Of a stretch of DNA of 64,000 nucleotides, positions 1 through 9,051 are shown piece after piece. The stretch is from positions 1,302,001 through 1,366,000 of the forward strand of contig NZ_JACXSS010000001.1 of the NCBI RefSeq assembly GCF_014850955.1, written 5' to 3'. The translations under genes were made by a program, and so were the position numbers. Positions within the stretch are counted from its first letter, which is position 1; the number at the start of each line of letters is the position of its first letter. The stretch comes from Methylomonas albis (GTDB lineage: Bacteria > Pseudomonadota > Gammaproteobacteria > Methylococcales > Methylomonadaceae). A model generated the notes under the pieces. That model saw nothing but the letters and a program-made list of their open reading frames with translations, was not told where the DNA came from and made no database searches.

Positions 1-2
1 CC

Positions 3-377
3 ATCATGTTGCAGGATATCGAATACATATTGGATATTGTGGAGAAATTCAAGTCGCTACGTTTTACGCTATCCATCGACGATTTTGGTACCGGATATTC
101 CAGCTTGGCCTACCTAAAACGCTTTCGCGTCGATAAGTTGAAAATCGATCAATCATTTATACGAAATCTGGAAATCGATCGTCATGATCTGGCCATCGTT
201 CGCTCGATTATCCAGCTTGCCCGTGGTTTTGATATGCACACTATCGCCGAGGGCGTAGAAACCCTGGGGCAGCTTGACGTTCTGCGTCAAGAAGGCTGTC
301 AAGAAGGCCAAGGCTATCTGTTTTCCCATCCTTTGGCGGCCGATCAGGTAGTCTCTTATCTAAAAATGCGTTCTTAA
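3..377 (+). CDS. EAL-domain c-di-GMP phosphodiesterase, C-terminal part (cut by window start)
   Basis: The reading frame is open to the left edge, so only the last ~125 codons are present. The visible part is the C-terminal half of an EAL barrel: the [11 protein letters not shown] signature, KLKIDQSFI with the catalytic lysine region, and the late IAEGVE motif are all intact, followed by the GYLFSHP loop that closes the fold. These residues match active c-di-GMP phosphodiesterases, so hydrolysis of c-di-GMP to pGpG is likely. Domains further upstream, such as GGDEF, PAS or membrane segments, cannot be seen. The gene ends without a clear terminator. Confidence 0.93.
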   Translation: MMLQDIEYILDIVEKFKSLRFTLSIDDFGTGYSSLAYLKRFRVDKLKIDQSFIRNLEIDRHDLAIVRSIIQLARGFDMHTIAEGVETLGQLDVLRQEGCQEGQGYLFSHPLAADQVVSYLKMRS

Positions 378-921
378 TGCCGGGTAGTGGCGCAGATGAG
401 TAAAGCAGCGCCTTGATCGCACGACCAGTAGACGTTTAAGGTCCATATTAATAGCGTGATAATCTTGAAAGGGTGAAGCGAATCAAGCCGCGCTTTCCAC
501 TCTGCCTAATTGCATGCACTTGCGCGCCTAAGTGCATGACAACTGAACACACATGCGCATCACTTGCACACTCTAGCTGCCAATATGGAGGAAAACGAGT
601 ATTCCGATATAAACCCTGCCAGATTTTGAATGCCTTGGATCGGCCAAAACCGGCCGATGATGATTTCGGCGAAATTTTTGATCCCTATCGGCAACGAATG
701 GCGGCTTTTTGGCAAGCAACCTTGAGTCGTCTTCGGCTCGAGCCGGCCAGTTTCCGACCTTCGAGGCTGATTTCTGAATGGCCGGTTTATACCAGAACTT
801 GCTCTTTTAACGGGCCAGATAAGGAGTACCTAAGTGTCTGCTTGATCAGATTGAGACGTTACCTTTGATAATCCAGCGAGTTCGGTTACTTATCTGACCC
901 TCTGTTTAGCAATATGCTTGT
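378..921. other. Intergenic region, no supported gene
   Basis: About 540 bp between the EAL gene and the convergent patatin gene. An open frame at 473-868 has no good ribosome site, an odd cysteine- and arginine-rich composition and no recognisable domain, so I do not call it a gene. Stretches such as AATGGCGGCTTTTTGG and GAATGGCCGGTTTAT resemble degraded copies of an intergenic repeat also hinted at near 3390 and 4410. No terminator or RNA gene is evident. Confidence 0.4.
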
Positions 922-2430
922 TTAATTTGTACCATTTTCCTGTGTCTTTTTGATTATATCGCTTAGATACTCCTTGGCAACCCAGCGCCCCATTAAGTAA
1001 TATGACCTTATTAGCTCATCATCATACTTTTGTTTCATTGTTTCAGTTTGTGGAAATCTGTCATTTTCATTTTTATTATTTTCGACATCTTTAACCGTTA
1101 AGTAATTCACCAAGTCGCTCTGACCGATACTGCTCAAATATTCAACAAAGCGTTTCGCGTTCCCATAGGATGCTTTTACATGCAATATTTTTCCGTTGTG
1201 ATTTTTGCATGTGTACTTACTTTCGTGTATGAGATTTTTTGAAAGGTCTACGTCGAGCCCAGGTTTTTCAACATCACAGCCAAGTAAGTTTTTGACTTGT
1301 TTTACAGCTATATCTAGATCTTCCCATGGATTTTTATTCAAATCGTTGTCTTTACCCATATACGAGATGACAATTAGATCAACGCCACGCTCTATCAATG
1401 GAACTAAGCCAAGATTGTCAGACTTTCCTCCGTCACTTAATACAATCTCTTTTCGTATTTCTTTTATGTTACTGCCGCGCCAATTACCAAGCAAAGAAAT
1501 TCTAGGTTGATAGAACAACTCATATTCATAAGATAACAGGACAGGAGCTCCAACTACACCAGAAGATGCTGCCATAGCAGCCGATAAACTATTCTCCGGC
1601 TTATCTTTTCGAAAAAGTGCGTTGTTAACCCATGCAAAATCTTTGGAGATATTGTTTACGAAAAATCCTTTTTTACACTTCATATCTGGATGGCAATCAG
1701 AAATAGTACCTATATTATCAAGGGTAAATTGAAACGGCATATTCATTTCACTTGCACCTTGCTCTGTTGTAGGAACAGAATGTGTTGCATTGATAATAAC
1801 ATACGGTTTAGTCCTGTAGTTCCGAGCACATGCACTATCGATTCCTGTCGATTTAATATCTTCTGCGTCAACATTACAATTGGGTAGATATACACTCTCG
1901 ATATACTCCTTCCATTGCCGCTTTCTTGCTTTTAATTTTGCGCCTTCAGCTGGCAATATTGCGAAGGGTTGTTCCGAGTTCAGCATTACTGCCGCATCAC
2001 AATCTGCTTTAGGATTTATAGCAGCCGTAAATAAGCAATTAAAAAACTCCTCGTCTGAAGAAGCCCATGCCCAATACCCACCGTTTGCCCAACTGCCGCC
2101 ACTAACAGATGAGATATAATCAATATCTAAAAGATTTTTCTTACTTTCATACAGGCCAGACAATATACCTAATTGATATGCAGAAGAACGTATGCCACCT
2201 CCAGATAGTGCTAATCCAGTTAAATGCTTAGGCCTAATTTCACTATCGTTTTCATTTTTTCTCAAATTTATTTTCTGGTATTCATGAGAGAAATATTTTT
2301 GTTGGTTGTTCAACCTAGCATTAGGGGTATTAACTAAATAAAATCCTGGCAGATTATCGCCAGATATCTCATCGGCGGTACAAATTGGCGAAATAAATAT
2401 GAAGACCAACAAAGCAATTGATTTTTTCAT
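922..2430 (-). CDS. Exported patatin-like phospholipase
   Basis: A 502-aa protein with a cleavable-looking signal peptide (residues 1-19, ending CTA-DE) followed by a patatin-type acyl hydrolase domain. The oxyanion loop is SGGGIR (about 76-81). The nucleophile elbow reads SVSGG around Ser110, with Ser in place of the first Gly of the usual GxSxG. The catalytic Asp lies in SDGGKSDNLG near residue 330. The family hydrolyses phospholipid or other lipid acyl esters using a Ser-Asp dyad. Export would place it in the periplasm or outside the cell, unlike the cytoplasmic patatin effectors of CBASS systems. It lies 131 bp downstream of the SLATT-like gene on the same strand and shares its low GC content, which suggests a transferred pair. 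Substrate unknown. Confidence 0.85.
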   Translation of the reverse strand: MKKSIALLVFIFISPICTADEISGDNLPGFYLVNTPNARLNNQQKYFSHEYQKINLRKNENDSEIRPKHLTGLALSGGGIRSSAYQLGILSGLYESKKNLLDIDYISSVSGGSWANGGYWAWASSDEEFFNCLFTAAINPKADCDAAVMLNSEQPFAILPAEGAKLKARKRQWKEYIESVYLPNCNVDAEDIKSTGIDSACARNYRTKPYVIINATHSVPTTEQGASEMNMPFQFTLDNIGTISDCHPDMKCKKGFFVNNISKDFAWVNNALFRKDKPENSLSAAMAASSGVVGAPVLLSYEYELFYQPRISLLGNWRGSNIKEIRKEIVLSDGGKSDNLGLVPLIERGVDLIVISYMGKDNDLNKNPWEDLDIAVKQVKNLLGCDVEKPGLDVDLSKNLIHESKYTCKNHNGKILHVKASYGNAKRFVEYLSSIGQSDLVNYLTVKDVENNKNENDRFPQTETMKQKYDDELIRSYYLMGRWVAKEYLSDIIKKTQENGTN

Positions 2431-2561
2431 TATACATTCCTCTTTTTAGGTGTAATCTGTTTGGGCCAAGTGAAAAAACAAGATACATTTTTGCTAACGA
2501 TGCAAATCACTGGCTATAGAAGAAACACAGCAGAGTGATTTTGAATTGTTATATTGTGGAC

Positions 2562-2957
2562 TTAAAACCAAGGTTTTGCGTCGATAGTTGAAATAAACTC
2601 AGCGTACTGCTGCTCTAGTGATTTCATCCTCTCTTCTTTGTTTTCATTTTCCAAAGTTAGTGCCTGATACTTTAATTTGAGAGATGCATATTGAGCGCCT
2701 ATGGCACGACACTTTTGCTGGTGTGTTTCACAACCCATCCAACCATGGAGCCCCGTCAGTGAGCCTCCAATCAAGGCCATATAACCTGCAATATTTTCAT
2801 ATTGATTACTGATAATTGCAGTACCACCTACGAATGCTAAAAGAGAACCACCCCCAACAAGAAAAAAATTAGGAATGCGCAGAACATTTAGCCAGCGATC
2901 ATAATCATTTGCCATATTGCCGCATTCAACGACTCTGGTATTAATCAGTTCATCCAT
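2562..2957 (-). CDS. SLATT-like two-TM membrane protein
   Basis: 131 aa. Two hydrophobic segments at about residues 29-50 and 56-75 are followed by a long charged helix (80-120) rich in Glu, Lys and Gln. The order of elements fits the SLATT family (SMODS and SLOG-associating two-TM domain): a preceding YDRWLNVLRIP helix, two membrane helices with little loop, then a WMGCETHQQKCRAIGAQY helix. Many SLATT proteins are predicted membrane-disrupting effectors near nucleotide-signalling genes, but no nucleotidyltransferase or SLOG partner is visible here. The neighbour downstream is the exported patatin. The domain call is from pattern memory and needs a profile search. AT-rich compared with the rest of the window. 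Confidence 0.6.
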   Translation of the reverse strand: MDELINTRVVECGNMANDYDRWLNVLRIPNFFLVGGGSLLAFVGGTAIISNQYENIAGYMALIGGSLTGLHGWMGCETHQQKCRAIGAQYASLKLKYQALTLENENKEERMKSLEQQYAEFISTIDAKPWF

Positions 2958-3660
2958 TCCTATCCTTTAAAATATAGTGATTGTATAGGTCTGCATATCT
3001 TTTACACTCGGTTCGCTGTTTGCGTCAATCTCATTCCGAAACTGTTGAAATTCTGATTGGGATAACATGCATTTTGGACATGCTAACCAGATTCAGCCAA
3101 ATTCAACAAGTGGATCATTAAAGGAAAATTTTTCAGGGTTATTAAACGTCTATTCTTAATGAGATTGCTGCCATTTCGAAAATTAATCGATAGCACCAAT
3201 TTCAATTAAATATAAATTTTAAATTTATCTTGTAACAAATCATGTCATTAATCAACGTTACGTTTGTACCAGTACAAACGTACTAAGTCGTCGAATTATA
3301 AAAACAGTAGTGACTTTAATTAGTTGAGATGGAATGGCAGCATTACATTCATTTGCCGCCATCAAGAAATTAAAATTGATCGTCTTTTATGGGTCGGTTT
3401 GACACTGTGACGAACGGCAGCTATCGGGAATCCGAATTCAATGACGGCTTTCGGGCGATGAACCTGAAGATGCCAACCGACGCAATCGACCCGTTGCGGC
3501 CTTCTGCTCAAAGTGATTCAATGACTGCGATTTGATGGTTACCAGTCACATCCACTCGTCTCCGATGATACACAGAAAGGGAAATCAAATGCTGATCAAG
3601 AAATTATTATTTACAAGATCATTCGCCGGTAGTTACACAGAAACTAACTAATTATTCATT
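2958..3660. other. Gene-poor AT-rich region with repeat relics and a palindrome
   Basis: About 700 bp with no convincing gene. It holds a perfect interrupted palindrome (listed separately) and, at about 3390-3560, GC-richer fragments (TGGGTCGGTTTGACACTG, AACGGCAGCTATCGGG) that look like decayed intergenic repeats. A 20-codon frame at 3589-3651 starts with a purine-rich AAAGGGAAATC upstream and stops 9 bp before the next gene; it could be a leader peptide, but nothing else supports it. Confidence 0.4.
3259..3282. promoter_or_regulatory. 24-bp operator-like palindrome
   Basis: Two perfect 11-bp arms, TACGTTTGTAC and GTACAAACGTA, are separated by CA. The size and symmetry are typical of a dimeric repressor site, for example of the TetR family. 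It lies about 300 bp upstream of the SLATT-like gene and 380 bp upstream of the plus-strand hypothetical gene, so the regulated gene is unclear. No regulator gene is adjacent. Confidence 0.45.
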
Positions 3661-4200
3661 ATGCAGAATCCCATGCACAACCAAGTGGAAGGATGGATGA
3701 AGGTGCATGACACACCCAGCCTGTCGTACGAAAATCCAACGCTACTCTTACGGAACTCCTTAGTTATCTCCCGCCCTGATTTAAACAGCTCCTATGGTGC
3801 TGAGCTTGAGGTGCCTTTGCTTAATGGCGGAACTCTAAGAAACATAATTTACGGCGCTCGCTCCAATTTGGAGTTTCATCTTTCTGGCAGTTATGTTGGC
3901 CAAATAGACAGTGTCCGCGGTAACCCAGTCTCAGATGTTGGATCAATGAGCTATCCCATTAGATCAATTGATATTTCCATCGAGTTTAGAAAACAGAAAA
4001 CCGTCATTTCAATGGCTGGCACTCTCAGCGCCATACTGGGATGGACGGATAGATATAAAACAGCCAACGCAACAAGAAATGCTCCACGCACCTTCGCTGC
4101 GTCCCTCACGATCTTGGATGAGCAACTGTCATCGGTGACGGGAGATGAACTGGCATCTAGCATAATTGCCAACCGTGACAAGTACATCTTTGGCACGTAG
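3661..4200 (+). CDS. Hypothetical protein
   Basis: A 179-aa frame that I do not recognise. It has ordinary residue composition, alternating hydrophobic and charged segments (for example SIDISIEFRKQKTVISMAG), no signal peptide and no membrane segment, and reads like a soluble alpha/beta protein. The ATG at 3661 has no clear Shine-Dalgarno; a 20-codon frame ends 9 bp upstream and could be coupled to it. The gene is isolated in a repeat-relic region on the strand opposite the patatin pair, so it may be an accessory gene or an unused frame. No function can be proposed. Confidence 0.45.
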   Translation: MQNPMHNQVEGWMKVHDTPSLSYENPTLLLRNSLVISRPDLNSSYGAELEVPLLNGGTLRNIIYGARSNLEFHLSGSYVGQIDSVRGNPVSDVGSMSYPIRSIDISIEFRKQKTVISMAGTLSAILGWTDRYKTANATRNAPRTFAASLTILDEQLSSVTGDELASSIIANRDKYIFGT

Positions 4201-4990
4201 AACGCGGCCATGACTAAGGGGGCTAACCTTTCATTCGAGGCGAACTGTGCAAAAAGCTGCTCAAGCGGGTGAATTTAATCATTAAACATACAATTTTTGA
4301 TATAAACCGGCCATTCAACAACCAACCTCGACAGCCAGCAATTGGCCGATCGGTTGAGATCACCAACGCCTGCTTTGTAGTCCTGCAATTCGCTGAACCG
4401 CCATTTAGCTGAATGGCAGGTTTAAGGAAGCTCGATAGGCAGGTTTGGGTCGGTTTTTGCCGGTCAACCAACCATAATTTTACTCATTGTCTGCGCCTGC
4501 TTTTGTCAATTCAATGAGTGTGCAAGGCAGTGATTTCAGTGTGCAATAAGAAGAACAGCTAGTGTGCAATTCCTATGATCTCTGGTGTGTAAGTAGCATG
4601 CAATTTCGCACCACTCCTGCCAAACAATTCCCCATAAATCACTACCTTTCCCAAGCCTTTTCGCCGCTTATCAATAGTCGAGCTTGCAACTTTATTCCTG
4701 TACAACTAATAATGTAATGTTTTCGTAAGGTTTGCATGCGGCTAAAGTCGTCTGGATTTGTCGAGGTCTATTTCGATGGACTAGTCAATTTGAACCGGCG
4801 ATTAGCTGATCAAGGACGGGCAAGATGTTTGTTTTCCTGGCTAGCACCTGCTTTGTAACGATAATTAGATTCTTAATCCGAGTGGGTTGACACATGCCGA
4901 AAAATATTCGCCTTATTGCGTTGATATAGCTATGAACTTAAATAGCGGTAAGTATCAAAAAATAGGCTTAAAGGCAAAGGCCGGCGGCAT
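4201..4990. other. Intergenic region with degraded repeats
   Basis: About 790 bp between the hypothetical gene and the HD-GYP gene with no supported coding sequence. Related short stretches recur: CGCCTGCTTTGTAG near 4366 and CACCTGCTTTGTAACG near 4847, AATGGCAGGTTTAAGG near 4412, and several TGTGCAA words at 4510-4570. These suggest remains of an intergenic repeat. No RNA gene or strong promoter was seen. Confidence 0.35.
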
Positions 4991-5659
4991 ATGTATTTAC
5001 CGCGTTTAGACAGCATGCTGTTCAACGATAATCAGGATAGGATGCTGCCTAATCGCAGCGATGAATTGTTGAAAACGCAAGACGACATTCTAGAAAGCTT
5101 AGGTATTGCGGCGGATTTTAAGGATTTGGATAGCCGCGCGCACATGCTGCGGGTGGGGCAGTATGCCGCTCATCTCGCCAAATCCATAGGCTTTGACAGT
5201 CAAATGGTTGAAGTGTTGTTGATTGCCGCACCCTTGCACGATGTCGGTAAAATTGGTGTTCCGGACAAGGTGTTGTTAAAGCCCGGCAAACTTGATGAAA
5301 GCGAGTGGGAAATGATGAAGCAGCATACTACCCATGGCTATAACATGCTGAAGGGGTCGAACAACTCCTTATTAAAAACCGCTGAAATAATTGCGCTTAG
5401 CCATCACGAACGCTGGGATGGCGGTGGTTACCCGTTGGGTTTAAAGAATACCGAAATTCACTTGTACGGCCGCATCACGGCGATTGCCGATGTTTACGAC
5501 GCCCTAACCATGGAGCGCCCCTACAAAAAAGCCTGGACTCACGAACAAGCGGCCGCTCTGATTGCAGACAGTAGAGCGACTCAGTTCGATCCGGAGTTGG
5601 TGGACGTCTTTCAAACGATACAGGGCGACTTCCTGTCAATCTCAAAAAGTGCTTTCTGA
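4991..5659 (+). CDS. HD-GYP domain c-di-GMP phosphodiesterase (stand-alone)
   Basis: 222 aa consisting almost entirely of an HD-GYP domain. Visible motifs are RAHMLRVGQYAAHLA (first His helix), HDVGKIGVPD, the KQHTTHGY helix, the double-His HHERWDGGGYP that defines the GYP group, and IADVYDALTMERPYK. All metal-ligand motifs of active HD-GYP enzymes are present, so degradation of c-di-GMP is likely. There is no receiver or sensor domain, only about 40 variable N-terminal residues, unlike the REC-HD-GYP protein at 45.2-46.2 kb. The start is uncertain because the Shine-Dalgarno is weak. A stable hairpin follows the gene, which appears monocistronic. Confidence 0.92.
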   Translation: MYLPRLDSMLFNDNQDRMLPNRSDELLKTQDDILESLGIAADFKDLDSRAHMLRVGQYAAHLAKSIGFDSQMVEVLLIAAPLHDVGKIGVPDKVLLKPGKLDESEWEMMKQHTTHGYNMLKGSNNSLLKTAEIIALSHHERWDGGGYPLGLKNTEIHLYGRITAIADVYDALTMERPYKKAWTHEQAAALIADSRATQFDPELVDVFQTIQGDFLSISKSAF

Positions 5660-5691
5660 ACGATAGGGTAAAGTTTTTATAAGCATGCAAA

Positions 5692-5720
5692 GTATGCGCT
5701 TCGGCTTAAGAAGCGCATGC
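5692..5720 (+). terminator. Hairpin downstream of the HD-GYP gene
   Basis: An 11-bp stem pairs GTATGCGCTTC with GAAGCGCATGC (one G-T pair) around a 7-nt loop, 33 bp after the HD-GYP stop. There is no clear T-run after it, so it may be a weak terminator or an mRNA-stabilising hairpin. Confidence 0.5.
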
Positions 5721-5930
5721 ACTATCTACCCAAAAAAGTCCAAAACCCTAGCGATCACCTTGTTACCACCGAATCAGGTAAAGGGTTAGCCGCCGAACGG
5801 TGCATCGCGCAACAATGCTTACCACTAAAATTCTATGGGGCGTGCAGCCAGTTTGGCACTGTCGAGTATTTCACGCCTGTTAGTCTTTTATTCAGTCGCC
5901 GATACACAAGAAACCGGTCAGGTTTATTTC

Positions 5931-5959
5931 CTTACGTTTCATAAGGATTGGACTATAAT
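5931..5959 (+). promoter_or_regulatory. Candidate sigma-70 promoter of the glycyl-radical operon
   Basis: A consensus -10 box TATAAT lies at 5954-5959, about 105 bp upstream of the start codon. The hexamer 17 bp further upstream, CTTACG, is a poor -35 match, so an activator may be needed. No FNR box (TTGAT-N4-ATCAA) was seen nearby. The roughly 100-nt leader is GC-rich. Confidence 0.4.
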
Positions 5960-6065
5960 TTAGATGTGCATCACAAAAAATAGCCGGGGCAGGGAGTTGG
6001 CGGTCACCCCGCAGGCTGCCGGCATACGCTTTCGAGGGATCGTTTTGTTGTAAAGGAGATTGAAC

Positions 6066-9038
6066 ATGTCTGTTCCCTATCCATCATCCGACGGCGGTAT
6101 TTCGGTGGAGCTCGGCAAGGGCTCCGCAACGCCAGTGTTGGACGCCGGTAAAGTCGACTTATTTCCCATCGCCAACCAAGACTTCGAAAAAATCAAAACC
6201 CTGAAGGATTTGGCGTTACGTAACATCACCCTGGAACAATTCCCGATAGTGGGCGCTTGGCGCGATAAGCTGTTCGCGCCGGAAGGTACGCCGGAAATTT
6301 GCGACGAGTTGCCGCGATTGCTGACCGAGTTTTTACGTCGGCCCGAGAGCCAGGCGTTACCGGCTTACACTCGGCGCGCCCAAGCGTTGCGTTATGTTTT
6401 TGCCAACAAAACCGCGATCGTTAAAGCCGACGATCTGCTGCCCGGCCAAACTACCACCAGCTTTGTTGGTCCGGTGGTCTACGCCGATACCATCGGTTAT
6501 TGCATCTGGCCGGAACTGAAAACCGTCACGACCCGCGCGCAAAATCCGTTCAAGATTCGCCCGGAAGTGGCCGACCGCCTGAATCGGGAGATATTTCCAT
6601 TTTGGTTGGAACAGAAGCCAATCCAAGAGCTGGCCCGCTATAGCGATTACGATAGTGCCGACTATGAAAATCGGGATAGAGTAGCCGGCAGTTACCCGCC
6701 ATCCATCGATCCGCCATTACGTAAAAAAGCCGGACAAACCCCAAAAGCCCAGGAATTGATGGAGCGTGTGGCGTTCTTCCTGTCCGACAAAGCCACCTGC
6801 GTCTCGCATACCGTGCCCGATTTCGAACGGGTTTTGAAATATGGTTTCGATGGCCTAATTGAGCGGGCCCGGCAAGACATCGCCAACGGCGCGGCGGCCA
6901 CGCCGCAGCAGGTAGAGTTTCTGGAAGGCGTAATTGAAGTTTACGAAGGTGCCAAAATTTATGCGGAACACTTAGCGGAGGCTGCCGAGCGCGTTGGCAA
7001 TCAGGCGCTGGCCGCCATCTGCCGGAAAGTGCCGGCCCAGCCCGCAGACACTTTGCATGAAGCGCTGACGGTAGTCTGGATTTGCTATCACCTGTTGCTA
7101 CAGGAAAACACCAATTTCGGCTTTTCCATCGGCCGCCTGGACCAAATCCTCAACCCGTTCTACCTGGCCGATTGGCAAAAGCTGGATAGCGCTGCGGAGC
7201 GGGACAATTACACACGCCGTGCCGTGGAGTTGGTCAGTCATTTCTTTCTGCATTGCTCCGACCACGTGCCGCTGTCTACGTCCGGTTCGGAAACGCTATT
7301 TGCCGGCAGTGGCTCCAACCAGGCCCTGACTGTGGGCGGTACGCGCTACGAAAACGGCCAAGCCGTCGATGCAGTCAACGACATGACCTACATCATCCTC
7401 AAGGCCACCGAAATTTTGTCGATTCGCGATCCGAACGTGCACGCCCGCTATCACCGAGACGTGCATCACCGCGACGCGCAAGGTAATCCCCTGCCAACCG
7501 AGGTGATGGATCCTTACCTAAGACGGATTTGCCAGGTCAACATCCTGACCCGAGCCACACCGGCACTGCATGGTGACGCAGCGGTGGTGCCGGCCATGGC
7601 CGGTTATTATGCGGCGCACACCGGCATCAGCCCGGAAGAAGCCTTGGCGGATGCCTATGATTACACCTCGATTGGCTGCATCGAAGAAAACGCCGCGCAC
7701 AAGCATTACGGCAACACCGGTTCGACCTTGATGGTGCTGCCGGCGGTGTTGGAGTTGGCTTTGTTCGGCGGCAAGCATCGCAGCGACGGCGTGGCGCCGA
7801 AATCGCCTAATCTGTTTTACGGCGACGAGCGCTATACGACGCCGCCGTTGACCACTGTCGCTAGCATGCAAACCTTTATCGAAGCCTTCAGGTTTCAGTT
7901 AAACGAAATGGCCCGGCATGTCGTGCAATGCAACAATTACTTTGGCCGATTCTATGAGCAATCCCGGCAGTCGCCGTTTTTGTCCGGTTTATTTACCGGG
8001 CCGAGCAATACCCCGGACAGTAATGGCGCCAGTTTTCGCGACGTATCCGCCGGCGGTGCTAAATACAATTCGGCGGGCATTGCAATCATCGGTTTGGCCG
8101 ATGTGATCGACTCATTTTGCGTACTGGATAGCTTGGTGTTTAGTGGCAAAGTTGCTGCGGGGGAATTGTTGGCGGCGATGCAGGCCGACTTCGATGAAAA
8201 CGGTTTACAGCCGAAAAGCCCCTGGGCGGCATTTCTGGAGCGAGTGCAAAGTTGGTTACATCCCGAGGATGCGCCGCTGAGTTTGCCTAATCTAAGCCAA
8301 GATCGGTTAAAACAAATCAAGGAAATGGTGCGCTTGGCCCCCAAATACGGTGCCGGCGTCGACCAAACTCCCGGCGGCATTTATAACAATGCCGCGGCGG
8401 TGAAATACACGCATCTATTGACCGAAATGTTGCAGGAGGTGTTTGCCCAATACCGCACCCATCGCGGCGGACGTTATCTACCCGGTTACTGGAGCATGAC
8501 CAACCATGCCGGCTTCGGCATGTTGACCAAGGCCACGCCCAATGGCCGGCGTAGCGGCGAGTCGTTTGCCAGTGGCATTACGCCTTGCCCCGGCGTGGTG
8601 AAAGCCAACGGCGAGCCGGTCAATTTGCTGGATCATATGCTGTCGGTTACTTCGGTGAATGCCAACACCGTGCAGAACGGCTACACCTATAACCTCAGCC
8701 TGACTACTCGCGATAGAGGCCATTTCGAAGCGGATACCGAATTGTTCTCGCGCTATATGAAAGCTTTTGCCGACCAAAACGGCGTGCTGGTACAAATGTG
8801 CGTGTCGTCTATCAACGATCTGGTCGCCGCCGACCGCGCAGCCACGGCCGCCGGCCAGACCGGCGCCGGCGATGCCGAACATAAAGCTCTGGAGCCTTTC
8901 AAGGACTTGATGATACGGGTAGCGGGTTACTCGGCGTATTTCGTCACGCTCAGCCCGCAAATGCGCAAAGAAATTATACAACGAGCCAATTTTGGCTTGG
9001 ACACCGGCGCCGAGCAACATACGCTTAGCGCACTTTAA
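6066..9038 (+). CDS. Glycyl radical enzyme (pyruvate formate-lyase family, unassigned subtype)
   Basis: A 990-aa protein starting at ATG 6066, seven bases after AAAGGAG; a TTG six bases earlier is less likely. It carries both hallmarks of the glycyl radical family. The active-site loop is SIGCIEENAAH with the thiyl cysteine at Cys538 followed by Glu540, as in dehydratase and lyase members. The C-terminal radical loop is IRVAGYSAYFV with Gly954. SHTVPDFERVLKYG and the LSPQMRKEIIQR tail also match the family. It is longer than typical members (about 780-860 aa), with extra sequence at the N-terminus. The loop reads GCIEE rather than the common GC(V/I)EP, so the substrate cannot be assigned. The activase is encoded two genes downstream. 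Such enzymes are inactivated by oxygen, so it should act in anoxia. Confidence 0.95.
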   Translation: MSVPYPSSDGGISVELGKGSATPVLDAGKVDLFPIANQDFEKIKTLKDLALRNITLEQFPIVGAWRDKLFAPEGTPEICDELPRLLTEFLRRPESQALPAYTRRAQALRYVFANKTAIVKADDLLPGQTTTSFVGPVVYADTIGYCIWPELKTVTTRAQNPFKIRPEVADRLNREIFPFWLEQKPIQELARYSDYDSADYENRDRVAGSYPPSIDPPLRKKAGQTPKAQELMERVAFFLSDKATCVSHTVPDFERVLKYGFDGLIERARQDIANGAAATPQQVEFLEGVIEVYEGAKIYAEHLAEAAERVGNQALAAICRKVPAQPADTLHEALTVVWICYHLLLQENTNFGFSIGRLDQILNPFYLADWQKLDSAAERDNYTRRAVELVSHFFLHCSDHVPLSTSGSETLFAGSGSNQALTVGGTRYENGQAVDAVNDMTYIILKATEILSIRDPNVHARYHRDVHHRDAQGNPLPTEVMDPYLRRICQVNILTRATPALHGDAAVVPAMAGYYAAHTGISPEEALADAYDYTSIGCIEENAAHKHYGNTGSTLMVLPAVLELALFGGKHRSDGVAPKSPNLFYGDERYTTPPLTTVASMQTFIEAFRFQLNEMARHVVQCNNYFGRFYEQSRQSPFLSGLFTGPSNTPDSNGASFRDVSAGGAKYNSAGIAIIGLADVIDSFCVLDSLVFSGKVAAGELLAAMQADFDENGLQPKSPWAAFLERVQSWLHPEDAPLSLPNLSQDRLKQIKEMVRLAPKYGAGVDQTPGGIYNNAAAVKYTHLLTEMLQEVFAQYRTHRGGRYLPGYWSMTNHAGFGMLTKATPNGRRSGESFASGITPCPGVVKANGEPVNLLDHMLSVTSVNANTVQNGYTYNLSLTTRDRGHFEADTELFSRYMKAFADQNGVLVQMCVSSINDLVAADRAATAAGQTGAGDAEHKALEPFKDLMIRVAGYSAYFVTLSPQMRKEIIQRANFGLDTGAEQHTLSAL

Positions 9039-9051
9039 TAGGAGAACTGTC

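Noticed and set aside
473-868. 131-codon plus-strand open frame
   Set aside because: No ribosome site, odd composition rich in Cys and Arg, no domain, and overlaps repeat-like words.
4223-4471. 82-codon minus-strand frame
   Set aside because: Composition and repeat words suggest decayed intergenic repeat rather than a gene.
5717-5944. 75-codon frame between the HD-GYP and glycyl radical genes
   Set aside because: Begins inside a hairpin, has no ribosome site and no recognisable domain.
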